A DNA stretch of 64,000 nucleotides from Tateyamaria sp. Alg231-49 (GTDB lineage: Bacteria > Pseudomonadota > Alphaproteobacteria > Rhodobacterales > Rhodobacteraceae). The position numbers and the translations under genes are program-made. This document shows positions 34,019-42,074 of this stretch, in pieces; position 1 is the first letter of the stretch, and every line of letters begins with the position of its first letter. The stretch covers positions 248,001 to 312,000 of the forward strand of contig NZ_FRFA01000002.1 in assembly GCF_900143535.1 (NCBI RefSeq). The letters run 5' to 3'. The notes under the pieces were generated by a model. The model saw only the letters and a program-made list of their open reading frames with translations, searched no databases and was not told where the DNA came from.

Positions 34019-34079
34019 TGATCACCCGTTTGCGCGGGTGATCACCCAAGACGGGCTGTCCCGAACATCTGTTCGGGGC
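34019..34079 (+). other. Two intercistronic hairpins after the binding-protein gene
   Basis: TGATCACCCG (34019-34028) pairs with CGGGTGATCA (34035-34044). CCCGAAC (34060-34066) pairs with GTTCGGG (34071-34077), extendable to 10 bp with one G-T pair. Neither has a T-run. They probably protect the upstream mRNA or partly attenuate, raising binding-protein levels over the permeases. Confidence 0.6.
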
Positions 34080-34116
34080 AAGCCTTCCCTGCACCCTCAC
34101 GTTTGGATCATCCCGC

Positions 34117-35064
34117 ATGACTGATACCCCTGCCACCCGCGCGGCCCAAGCGACCCCGGTCGGTGTTGCGCGCAAGATCAAAGGACTGAGCGACCGTGCC
34201 ATTGCATGGATTTTCGTTGGCCCCACGATCTTTTTGCTGCTGGCGATCAACATCTTTCCGTTGATCTGGACGATAAACCTTAGCTTTACCAACTTTCGAG
34301 CCAACCGTCCGAACCGCGAGGTCGACTACGTAGGCCTGCGCAACTACGAGCGGATCCTGACCGATAGCGACATCTGGCTGAACATGCAGGCCACCGCGCA
34401 TTTCCTTTTTTGGACGATCTTCTTTCAGGTGCTCATCGGCTTTACGCTGGCCTACCTGATCAACAAGAAATTCAAAGGTAACGACCTTTGGACCACGATC
34501 ATCGTGCTGCCAATGATGCTGTCCCCAGCCGTTGTCGGTAACTTTTGGAAGTTCCTGTATCAGCCTCAGATCGGTCTGTTTAACTATGTTGTGGCCTTCC
34601 TGTCCGGTAAGGACCCATCGAGTTTCGAGATGCTTGGGTCAGTACAGTTGGCGCCGTGGTCCATCGTTATTGTGGACACGTGGATGTGGACGCCCTTTGT
34701 GATGCTCATCTGTCTGGCCGGGTTGCGGTCGATCCCTGACTATATTTACGAGGCCGCCGAGGTTGATCGCGCCAGCAAGCTGCGCCAGTTCTTTACAATC
34801 ACCATCCCGATGGTCCTGCCGTTCCTGATGCTGGCGGTCCTGTTCCGGGGGATCGAAAACTTCAAGATGTTCGACCTTGTTGTGCAGTTGACGGGCGGTG
34901 GCCCGGGATCCACCACAGAACTGACCTCAATCAACCTCAAGCGAGAGGCGTTTGAGAAATGGCGCACCGGCTATGCCTCGGCCTATGCCATCATCCTCTT
35001 TGTAACCGTATTCGGGCTCGCCTCGATCTACGTCAAAGCGTTGAACAAGGTGAAAGAAAGATGA
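34117..35064 (+). CDS. ABC sugar/polyol transporter, permease 1
   Basis: A 315-aa MalF-like inner-membrane permease with about six helices after a basic N-terminus (AWIFVGPTIFLLLAINIFPLIW is the first). The EAA loop reads YIYEAAEVDRASKLRQFF and contacts the ATPase. The short periplasmic loops match the small permeases of polyol and trehalose-type systems. It follows the binding-protein gene and overlaps the second permease by ATGA. Confidence 0.9.
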   Translation: MTDTPATRAAQATPVGVARKIKGLSDRAIAWIFVGPTIFLLLAINIFPLIWTINLSFTNFRANRPNREVDYVGLRNYERILTDSDIWLNMQATAHFLFWTIFFQVLIGFTLAYLINKKFKGNDLWTTIIVLPMMLSPAVVGNFWKFLYQPQIGLFNYVVAFLSGKDPSSFEMLGSVQLAPWSIVIVDTWMWTPFVMLICLAGLRSIPDYIYEAAEVDRASKLRQFFTITIPMVLPFLMLAVLFRGIENFKMFDLVVQLTGGGPGSTTELTSINLKREAFEKWRTGYASAYAIILFVTVFGLASIYVKALNKVKER

Positions 35065-35999
35065 GCAGTTTCTCCGTCACAGAGCCGTCCAAACGCTCCA
35101 AATGGTTCGCGGGCACGTTGGTCATCGTCTATGCGCTCATCACTATGGTGCCGCTGGCGTGGATCATGCTGACCGGGTTCAAGTCGCCCGCAGATGCGAT
35201 CAGCTATCCACCGAAAGTTCTGTTTGAACCCACGCTTGAGGGCTACGTGAACCTGTTCACGACCCGCACCCGACAAACGGACGAATTCCTTGCGGCGAAC
35301 CCGCCGCAGACCTGGTATGATGAAATCGTGCGTGAATACGACATGGTCATCGCGGGCCCGTCCAAGTTCGGAGAGCGGTTCCTGAACTCTGTGATCATCG
35401 GTTTCGGCTCGACCTTCCTCAGTATTTTCCTCGGCACATTAGCGGCTTATGCGTTTTCGAGGTTCAAGATACCGCTAGCGGATGACTTACTCTTCTTCAT
35501 CCTCAGTACGCGGATGATGCCACCCATTGCGGTCGCGATCCCGATTTTCCTGATGTACCGGCAGCTGGGTCTCAGCGACACGCATCTGGGCATGATCTTG
35601 CTGTACACGGGCGTAAACATCAGCCTTGCCGTATGGCTGCTTAAAGGGTTCATCGACGAGATTCCGTTGGAGTATGAAGAGGCGGCACTTATCGATGGCT
35701 ACACCCGCTTTCAGGCGTTTTACAAAGTGGTGTTGCCACAGGCGGCGACGGGCATCGCCTCCACGGCTATCTTCTGTCTGATCTTTGCCTGGAACGAATA
35801 TGCCTTCGCGGTGCTGCTGACATCTGGCACGGCCCAGACAGCGCCTCCGTTCATCCCGACAATCATCGGTGTTGGCGGACTGGACTGGCCTGCGGTTGCA
35901 GCGGGTGCCACCATCTTCCTGCTGCCGGTCATGATTTTCACCATCCTGTTGCGCAAGCATCTGTTGCGCGGGATCACATTTGGGGCGGTGCGCAAATGA
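35061..35999 (+). CDS. ABC sugar/polyol transporter, permease 2
   Basis: A 312-aa MalG-like permease. The first helix is TLVIVYALITMVPLAWIMLTG and the EAA motif is EEAALIDGYTRFQAFYKVVLPQ. It is slightly longer than typical because of a soluble loop at about 70-110 (TRTRQTDEFLAANPPQTWYDE). ATG 35061 overlaps the stop of permease 1. Its own stop overlaps the start of the 62-aa membrane protein. Confidence 0.9.
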   Translation: MSSFSVTEPSKRSKWFAGTLVIVYALITMVPLAWIMLTGFKSPADAISYPPKVLFEPTLEGYVNLFTTRTRQTDEFLAANPPQTWYDEIVREYDMVIAGPSKFGERFLNSVIIGFGSTFLSIFLGTLAAYAFSRFKIPLADDLLFFILSTRMMPPIAVAIPIFLMYRQLGLSDTHLGMILLYTGVNISLAVWLLKGFIDEIPLEYEEAALIDGYTRFQAFYKVVLPQAATGIASTAIFCLIFAWNEYAFAVLLTSGTAQTAPPFIPTIIGVGGLDWPAVAAGATIFLLPVMIFTILLRKHLLRGITFGAVRK

Positions 36000-36184
36000 G
36001 CAATTTTCTGAACGGATTGATGCGCCTGCGCCGTGGCCCGTGGGAGATGCTGGCCACAATTCTCATCGGGCTTGGGGTGTTCATGTTGATGCAGCCATTT
36101 GTGCTGTGGCTCTACACCTATTCCTTCATCGTCACACTGGTGGGCACCGTGATGTTCATCATTGTCTCCCACTTCAAGGAGTAG
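35996..36184 (+). CDS. 62-aa membrane protein of the ABC operon
   Basis: A 62-aa protein with two hydrophobic segments (MLATILIGLGVFMLMQPFVL and TYSFIVTLVGTVMFIIVS) separated by a tight WLY turn, a basic N-terminus (LMRLRRG) and the tail HFKE. It overlaps permease 2 by ATGA and sits 5 bp before the ATPase start, so it is translated with the transporter. Rhizobial glycerol ABC operons also carry a small membrane gene (glpU) among the transporter genes, which is the closest parallel I know. It may be an assembly or regulatory subunit; no function is shown. Confidence 0.8.
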   Translation: MSNFLNGLMRLRRGPWEMLATILIGLGVFMLMQPFVLWLYTYSFIVTLVGTVMFIIVSHFKE

Positions 36185-36189
36185 CCGAC

Positions 36190-37287
36190 TTGGCTCAGAT
36201 CCAGATCAAGAACATCCGCAAGGATTTTGGCGACTTCAACGCGGTGAAGGAGAGCTCCTTCACAATCGAGGACGGCGAGTTCTTCATGCTGCTCGGTCCT
36301 TCGGGCTGCGGCAAGACCACCACCTTGCGCATGATTGCCGGGCTGGAATTGCCCACGTCGGGCGAAATTTATCTCGATGGCGAAGAGATCAGCCAGTTGC
36401 CGCCATCAAAGCGTGACATCGCGTTTGTTTTCCAGATGTTTGCGCTTTATCCGCATATGAACGTGCGCCGGAACCTCAGTTATCCGTTGGTGTCGCAGGG
36501 CATGGCCCGCAAGGACGTTAAGGCGAAGGTTGAAGAAGTTGCCGGGATCCTTGGCATTCAGGATATTTTGAACCGCCCTGTGGGCGGGCTGTCCGGTGGG
36601 GACAGGCAGCGTGTTGCGCTGGGCCGTGCCATTGTGCGTGATCCCAAGGCCTTCATGATGGATGAGCCTTTGGGTGCGCTCGATGCCGAATTCCGCGAGC
36701 ATATGTCCGAGGAATTGCGCGCCCTGCATGATCGCATGAACGCCACCACCGTCTACGTCACCCATGATCAGCTTGAGGCGATGCAGATGGGCGACAAGAT
36801 CGTGGTGATGAACAACGCGGTGGTCGAGCAATTCGGCACTCCGCAGGAAATTTATGACAAGCCTGCGACGATGTTTGTGGCCGACTTCATCGGTTCGCCC
36901 TCCATGAACTTTCTGCACTTTGACGGCAACGTCGGAGAAGGGGCCGAGAGCGTGACGCTGGGTGGTGAAGTGATGCACGTGCCACGCACGCGTCAGGGCG
37001 CGTCGGGCAAGCTGGTGTTTGGGGTGCGCCCCGAACATGTGACGCTGTCGGACAGCGGTGCCTATCGTGGTGAGGTTTTGGCTTCTGAATACCTTGGGAC
37101 CACTCAGATCATAACCTTGGACACTCCCAATGGGGAATTGAAGGCACGCATCGACAGCGCGCAGGTGGCCAAGGTGGGCGAAAAGGTCGGACTTGGGTTT
37201 AACCCGAAAACCATCACACTCTTTGATGATGGTAGTGGTCACGCCCTGCGCTCTGACCTCAACAACGAGGTGCTGACCAATGGCTGA
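36190..37287 (+). CDS. ABC sugar/polyol transporter, ATPase 1
   Basis: A 365-aa MalK/UgpC-type ATPase: Walker A GPSGCGKTT, signature LSGGDRQRVALGR, Walker B AFMMDEPLGALD, switch His in VTHDQLEAMQ, and a TOBE C-terminal domain. The start is TTG 36190 with AAGGAG 8 bases upstream. The open frame runs back to 35980 only by overlapping the membrane protein gene, and no ATG lies near the conserved N-terminus (LAQIQIKNIRKDFG). It overlaps ATPase 2 by 8 bp. Confidence 0.9.
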   Translation: MAQIQIKNIRKDFGDFNAVKESSFTIEDGEFFMLLGPSGCGKTTTLRMIAGLELPTSGEIYLDGEEISQLPPSKRDIAFVFQMFALYPHMNVRRNLSYPLVSQGMARKDVKAKVEEVAGILGIQDILNRPVGGLSGGDRQRVALGRAIVRDPKAFMMDEPLGALDAEFREHMSEELRALHDRMNATTVYVTHDQLEAMQMGDKIVVMNNAVVEQFGTPQEIYDKPATMFVADFIGSPSMNFLHFDGNVGEGAESVTLGGEVMHVPRTRQGASGKLVFGVRPEHVTLSDSGAYRGEVLASEYLGTTQIITLDTPNGELKARIDSAQVAKVGEKVGLGFNPKTITLFDDGSGHALRSDLNNEVLTNG

Positions 37288-38275
37288 GGTTATTCTGAAA
37301 GGTTTGTCTAAATCCTTTGGCACCGATGTCGGTATAGCAGACGTGTCGATGACCATCCCAGACGGTGCATTTGTTGTGCTGTTGGGGCCGACGGGCGCGG
37401 GTAAAACGACAACCTTGCGTCTGATTTCGGGGCTGGAAAAGGCTGATGCGGGCGAGGTCTGGATTGGTGGACGCAATGTTGGTGCCGAGACACCGGCGCA
37501 ACGCGACGTGGCGATGGTGTTCCAGCAATACTCGCTCTATCCGCATCTGAGTGTACGGGACAATCTGGCGTTTCCGCTAAAATCGCCGATCCTGAACACA
37601 CCGGTGGACGAGATCGAACGCAAAGTGGCCGAAGTGGCCAGCGTTCTGCAAATTTCCCACAAACTCGACAACAAGGCCACGGCCCTGTCGGGGGGCGAGA
37701 TGCAGCGCGTCTCCATCGGGCGCGCCTTGGTGCGCGAGCCGTCGATTTACCTGATGGACGAGCCGCTGAGTTCGCTCGATGCTAAGCTGCGCACCGATCT
37801 GCGGGTCGAGTTGAAGCGCATTCAGGCGAACCTTGGCGCTACCCTGCTTTATGTCACCCACGACCAGATCGAAGCGATGACCATGGCGACACATGTGGGT
37901 GTTCTGAACGAAGGGCGGCTTGTGCAATACGGCACACCACGCGAGATCTATGAAAATCCCAACAGCCTTTATGTCGCCTCGCGTCTTGGGCTGCCCCGCA
38001 TCAACATTGTGCCGGCGGATGTCTTTGGCGGGATGCCTGCGGGTGTAACGCAGATCGGGATGCGCCCCGAACACATCCATCAAGGCGAAGGGCAAGAGGC
38101 CGAAGTGCAGCGGGTTGAGCATCTGGGCGATCAGGCGCGGTTGCATCTGGTCCTTAAAGGCCACGCCATCACCACCATTGCCGACCCCCACACGACCTAT
38201 ACCCCGGGTGCACATATCAAGATCGCGCCAAAGAACCCGTTGTGTTTTGACGCCGAAGGCGCACGCATTTCGTAA
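37280..38275 (+). CDS. ABC sugar/polyol transporter, ATPase 2
   Basis: A 331-aa second ATPase of the MalK type: Walker A GPTGAGKTT, signature LSGGEMQRVSIGR, Walker B IYLMDEPLSSLD and VTHDQIEAMTM, with a shorter TOBE region. All catalytic motifs look intact in both ATPases, so the transporter probably uses a heterodimer, as in glycerol GlpST-type systems. The DhaKL gene follows after 14 bp. Confidence 0.9.
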   Translation: MAEVILKGLSKSFGTDVGIADVSMTIPDGAFVVLLGPTGAGKTTTLRLISGLEKADAGEVWIGGRNVGAETPAQRDVAMVFQQYSLYPHLSVRDNLAFPLKSPILNTPVDEIERKVAEVASVLQISHKLDNKATALSGGEMQRVSIGRALVREPSIYLMDEPLSSLDAKLRTDLRVELKRIQANLGATLLYVTHDQIEAMTMATHVGVLNEGRLVQYGTPREIYENPNSLYVASRLGLPRINIVPADVFGGMPAGVTQIGMRPEHIHQGEGQEAEVQRVEHLGDQARLHLVLKGHAITTIADPHTTYTPGAHIKIAPKNPLCFDAEGARIS

Positions 38276-38289
38276 GGAAGGACAGTGAC

Positions 38290-39915
38290 ATGAGCCAGTT
38301 TATCAATGCCAAGGACACGCTTGTTACGGACGCTGTGGACGGCTTGCTGGAAACCTCCGGTGGCGCGCTGACCCGGCTGGATGGGTATCCGCATATCAAG
38401 GTGGTCTGCCGTGCAGATTGGGACAAATCCAAGGTCGCGCTGATTTCCGGTGGCGGGTCAGGGCACGAGCCTGCCCATGCGGGATTTGTCGGGCGCGGTA
38501 TGTTGACCGCTGCGGTGTGCGGCGAGGTTTTTGCATCTCCGTCTGTTGATGCAGTCCTAGCGGGCATTCTGGCGGTGACCGGCAAGGCGGGCTGTTTGCT
38601 GATCGTCAAGAATTACACCGGGGACCGTCTGAATTTTGGTCTGGCGGCTGAGCGCGCGCGCGCCTTCGGGCTTCAGGTCGAGATGGTCATTGTGGACGAC
38701 GACATCGCCTTGCCACATCTGCCGCAACCGCGCGGGGTGGCGGGCACGTTGTTTGTCCACAAGATCGTGGGCGATATGGCTGAAAACGGCGCTGATCTGG
38801 CAGCGATCAAGGCAACAGCAGATCGCACCATTGCGGCTATGTCCTCGATCGGGATGTCGCTGGATACATGCACCGTGCCCGGATCGGCCAAGGAAAATCG
38901 CATTCCTGTCGGCAAGGCTGAACTGGGCCTTGGCATTCACGGCGAGGCCGGAGTGGAGCAGGTCACACTGGAAGGTGCGCATTCCGCAATGGACATGGTT
39001 CTGGACAAGCTCAGCGCCAAAATCGAAACCGGCGAACATGTGGCCATTCTGAACAACCTTGGCTCGACCTCGCCGCTAGAGATGTCGATCCTTGCCCATT
39101 GCCTGGCAACCTCGCCCAAGGCGGGCAATATCAAACATATCATTGGCCCCGCTCCGTTGATGACATCGCTGGATATGCATGGGTTTTCGGTCTCTGTCCT
39201 GCCTGTGGACGATACAAACCTTGCGCCGTTGTCCGCGCCCGTCGATCTGGCTGCGTGGCCGGGCATGAAGGATATCGCGCCGGTCAAGGTACAGCCCTTG
39301 CCAGACGGGTTGAGCCCGATCCAGCCCATTCCGTCCGCCAATGACAAAACCGCTGCCATCATAGCGCAGTGTTGTGATTTGCTGATTGCTGCGGAAAACG
39401 ATTTGAATACGCTCGATGCGAAATCGGGTGATGGGGATACAGGCAGCACGCTGGCCACAGCCGCCCGTGCGCTGAAGGGGGCGTTAGATCGGATGCCATT
39501 GGCTGACCTCACGCAACTGTTCCGGGCAATCGGCAATGAGTTAAGCCAGACGATGGGTGGGTCTTCTGGCGTGATCCTTGCCATTTTCTTTGGCGCGACC
39601 GGCGATGCCTGTGCCAGTGGCAAGCCGACCCCCAAGGCGCTGAAGGCCGGGCTGGATCGGATCAGCCAGGTCGGTGGTGCTGCGCAGGGGGATCGCACGA
39701 TGATTGACGCGCTCGCGCCTGCTCTGGCCGCGTTGCCAGAAGGGATTTCTGTAGCGGCCGCTGCTGCCCGGGCGGGCGCGGATGAAACCGCGTCGATGGG
39801 GCAGGCCAAGGCAGGCCGTGCGTCTTATGTGCCCGAAGAGAACCTGCTGGGTCACAACGACCCCGGCGCCGAAGCTGTGGCGCGCCTGTTCGAAGGGCTG
39901 GCAAAGGCAATGTGA
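38290..39915 (+). CDS. Dihydroxyacetone kinase-type ATP-dependent kinase (DhaK-DhaL fusion)
   Basis: A 541-aa Dak-family kinase. The DhaK half (1-330) has LISGGGSGHEPAHAGFVG and substrate-binding His217 in LGIHGEAGVEQV, which forms the hemiaminal with a ketone substrate. The DhaL half (about 350-541) has the Mg-ADP motif KSGDGDTGSTLATAARAL and GGSSGVILAIFF. Both halves look active, so it should phosphorylate dihydroxyacetone or a related ketose such as erythrulose. Its place in a sugar operon with a dehydrogenase and epimerase favours a substrate other than plain DHA (inference). An AAGGAAGG site precedes the ATG. Confidence 0.9.
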   Translation: MSQFINAKDTLVTDAVDGLLETSGGALTRLDGYPHIKVVCRADWDKSKVALISGGGSGHEPAHAGFVGRGMLTAAVCGEVFASPSVDAVLAGILAVTGKAGCLLIVKNYTGDRLNFGLAAERARAFGLQVEMVIVDDDIALPHLPQPRGVAGTLFVHKIVGDMAENGADLAAIKATADRTIAAMSSIGMSLDTCTVPGSAKENRIPVGKAELGLGIHGEAGVEQVTLEGAHSAMDMVLDKLSAKIETGEHVAILNNLGSTSPLEMSILAHCLATSPKAGNIKHIIGPAPLMTSLDMHGFSVSVLPVDDTNLAPLSAPVDLAAWPGMKDIAPVKVQPLPDGLSPIQPIPSANDKTAAIIAQCCDLLIAAENDLNTLDAKSGDGDTGSTLATAARALKGALDRMPLADLTQLFRAIGNELSQTMGGSSGVILAIFFGATGDACASGKPTPKALKAGLDRISQVGGAAQGDRTMIDALAPALAALPEGISVAAAAARAGADETASMGQAKAGRASYVPEENLLGHNDPGAEAVARLFEGLAKAM

Positions 39916-39936
39916 AAATACACACAAAGGACGAAA

Positions 39937-40989
39937 GTGAAGCATCCCGACGACACCCTTTCCAATCCCACGATCAACGACATAGCCCGTGTCGCTGAGG
40001 TCAGCCTTGCGACCGTGGACCGGGTTCTGAACGCGCGCCCCGGGGTGCGTGAGGTGACGGTGCGCAAGGTGAACGCGGCGATTGCTGAACTGGGATATGT
40101 GCGCGACACGGCGGCCGCTAATCTTGCGCGGGGGCGGGTCTATCATTTCACCTTCATCTTGCCTGCGACGCAGAACGAATTCATTTCACTGCTGGAAACG
40201 CAAATCGAGTTGCTTGGTCGCGGGCTGCGGCAGGACCGGACCAAATTAACCTTTGTTCGCGTGGCCGCGTTTGACCCTATGGCGTTGGCCAGTGCGGTAG
40301 ATGCGATTGATCCGACCCAAGTGAATGGCGTCGCCATTTTTGGCCCGGAAACGCCATCGGTGCGGGATTCTGTGGCGCACCTTAAGGCACATGGCGTCAC
40401 GGTTGTCTCGCTTGTCTCTGATTTGCCAAGTTCAGAGAGGGACAATTATGTGGGTGTGGACAACATCGCCGCAGGGCGCACCGCCGCGCAATTGCTGGGC
40501 CGGTTTGTTGGTCAAAGGAACGGTAAAATCCTGGTGCTGACCGGATCCATGCTGGCGCGGGATCATCTGGAACGTCGCCTTGGTTTTGACGAGGTCATGG
40601 CAGAGGATTTTCCCCATCTGGATGTTTTGGCTTCGCTTGAGGGGCGTGACGATCCGGACCTTATTCAGCGCTTGCTGCCAGATGCCTTTGCGGAAAATTC
40701 GGATATCATCGGAATCTACTCATCAGCTGCGGGTAACGATGGCTTGCTGCGGTTTTTTGCGACACATGATCAAACGCACCGCCCCATCGTGGTCGCACAC
40801 GAGTTGACGGACCTGTCGCGCGGGGCCTTGGCGTCTGGTCATTTTGATGCGGTCATAAGTCAGGATGCAGGCCATCTGGTGCGCTCCGCCGTGCGCATAA
40901 TGCGAGCCAACAGTGATCGGATGCCAATAAACCTTGCGCAGGAACGCATTCGGATCGACGTCTATCTTAAGGAAAATATGGGCCCCTAG
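39937..40989 (+). CDS. LacI-family transcriptional regulator
   Basis: A 350-aa repressor. The N-terminal LacI HTH reads TINDIARVAEVSLATVDRVLN with hinge GVREVTVRKVNAAIAELGY. The rest is a periplasmic-binding-like effector domain (YHFTFILPATQNEF, VGVDNIAAGRTAAQLLG, VVAHELTDLSRGAL). It starts at GTG 39937 with AAGGA 7 bases upstream. It is encoded within the operon it probably controls through the palindromes at 32566 and 32597. The inducer is likely the transported compound or an intermediate. Confidence 0.9.
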   Translation: MKHPDDTLSNPTINDIARVAEVSLATVDRVLNARPGVREVTVRKVNAAIAELGYVRDTAAANLARGRVYHFTFILPATQNEFISLLETQIELLGRGLRQDRTKLTFVRVAAFDPMALASAVDAIDPTQVNGVAIFGPETPSVRDSVAHLKAHGVTVVSLVSDLPSSERDNYVGVDNIAAGRTAAQLLGRFVGQRNGKILVLTGSMLARDHLERRLGFDEVMAEDFPHLDVLASLEGRDDPDLIQRLLPDAFAENSDIIGIYSSAAGNDGLLRFFATHDQTHRPIVVAHELTDLSRGALASGHFDAVISQDAGHLVRSAVRIMRANSDRMPINLAQERIRIDVYLKENMGP

Positions 40990-41017
40990 ATGGGCGTATG
41001 ATTTGGGAGGAACACTC

Positions 41018-42073
41018 ATGAAAACGATACAAGGACCAGCTCTGTTTCTGGCGCAATTTGCAGGCGATGAGGCACCATTCAACTCGTGGGATTCGATCAC
41101 GAAATGGGCGGCTGATTGCGGTTATAAGGGTGTTCAGGTGCCCAGTTGGGACGCGCGCTTGTTTGATTTGGCCAAAGCGGCAGAGAGCAAGACATACTGC
41201 GATGAGTTCAAGGGGCAGGCGGCAGCAAACGGGATCGAAGTCACCGAGCTGTCAACGCATCTTCAGGGACAGTTGGTTGCGGTGCACCCGGCCTATGATG
41301 CCGCCTTTGATGGCTTTGCCGATCCGTCCGTGCATGGGAACCCAAAAGCCCGTCAGGCATGGGCAGTCGATCAGGTGATGAAGGCGATCAGTGCCTCGGC
41401 CAATATGGAGATCAAGAACCACGTTTCTTTTTCCGGCGCGCTGGCGTGGCCGTATGTCTATCCGTGGCCGCAACGTCCAGCGGGGCTGGTTGAGACGGCC
41501 TTTGACGAACTGGCAGCACGCTGGCGTCCAATTCTGGATCATGCCGAGGACAATGACGTTAACATTTGCTATGAAATTCACCCCGGTGAGGACCTGCACG
41601 ACGGTGTGACGTTCGAGATGTTTCTGGAGCGGGTCGACAATCACGCGCGCTGCAACATGCTCTATGATCCCAGTCACTACGTGCTGCAATGTCTGGATTA
41701 TCTCGACAACATCGACATCTACAAAGACCGGATCAAGATGTTCCACGTCAAGGATGCGGAGTTCAATCCGACGGGTCGGCAGGGCGTCTATTCGGGCTAT
41801 CAGCCGTGGGTGGACCGCGCTGGACGCTTCCGGTCGCTGGGCGACGGGCAGGTTGATTTTGCGGCGATCTTTTCCAAGATGGCGGCCAATGATTTCGATG
41901 GCTGGGCCGTTGTGGAATGGGAGTGCTGCCTAAAGCATCCCGAAGACGGTGCCCGCGAGGGTGCGCAGTTTGTGTCCGATCACATCATTCGCGTTACCGA
42001 ACGCGCCTTTGATGATTTTGCCGATGGCGGAACGGACGAAGCGGCGAACCGTAAAATGCTGGGGATTACTTAA
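41018..42073 (+). CDS. Sugar phosphate isomerase/epimerase-family TIM-barrel protein
   Basis: A 351-aa xylose-isomerase-like (AP_endonuc_2) barrel. Likely metal ligands are the Glu in ICYEIHPGEDLHD, Asp and His in LYDPSHYVLQ, His in RIKMFHVKDAEF and Glu in WAVVEWECCLKHPED. Relatives epimerise ketoses or act on 3-keto sugars. ATG 41018 has GGGAGGA upstream; the frame opens earlier inside the LacI gene. It is followed by the Gfo/Idh/MocA gene after one base, a pairing often seen in 3-keto-glycoside pathways. Confidence 0.87.
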   Translation: MKTIQGPALFLAQFAGDEAPFNSWDSITKWAADCGYKGVQVPSWDARLFDLAKAAESKTYCDEFKGQAAANGIEVTELSTHLQGQLVAVHPAYDAAFDGFADPSVHGNPKARQAWAVDQVMKAISASANMEIKNHVSFSGALAWPYVYPWPQRPAGLVETAFDELAARWRPILDHAEDNDVNICYEIHPGEDLHDGVTFEMFLERVDNHARCNMLYDPSHYVLQCLDYLDNIDIYKDRIKMFHVKDAEFNPTGRQGVYSGYQPWVDRAGRFRSLGDGQVDFAAIFSKMAANDFDGWAVVEWECCLKHPEDGAREGAQFVSDHIIRVTERAFDDFADGGTDEAANRKMLGIT

Positions 42074-42074
42074 G

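Noticed and set aside
32844-34304. 486-codon open frame on the minus strand
   Set aside because: Shadow of the substrate-binding protein gene and the intercistronic gap; no recognisable protein features.
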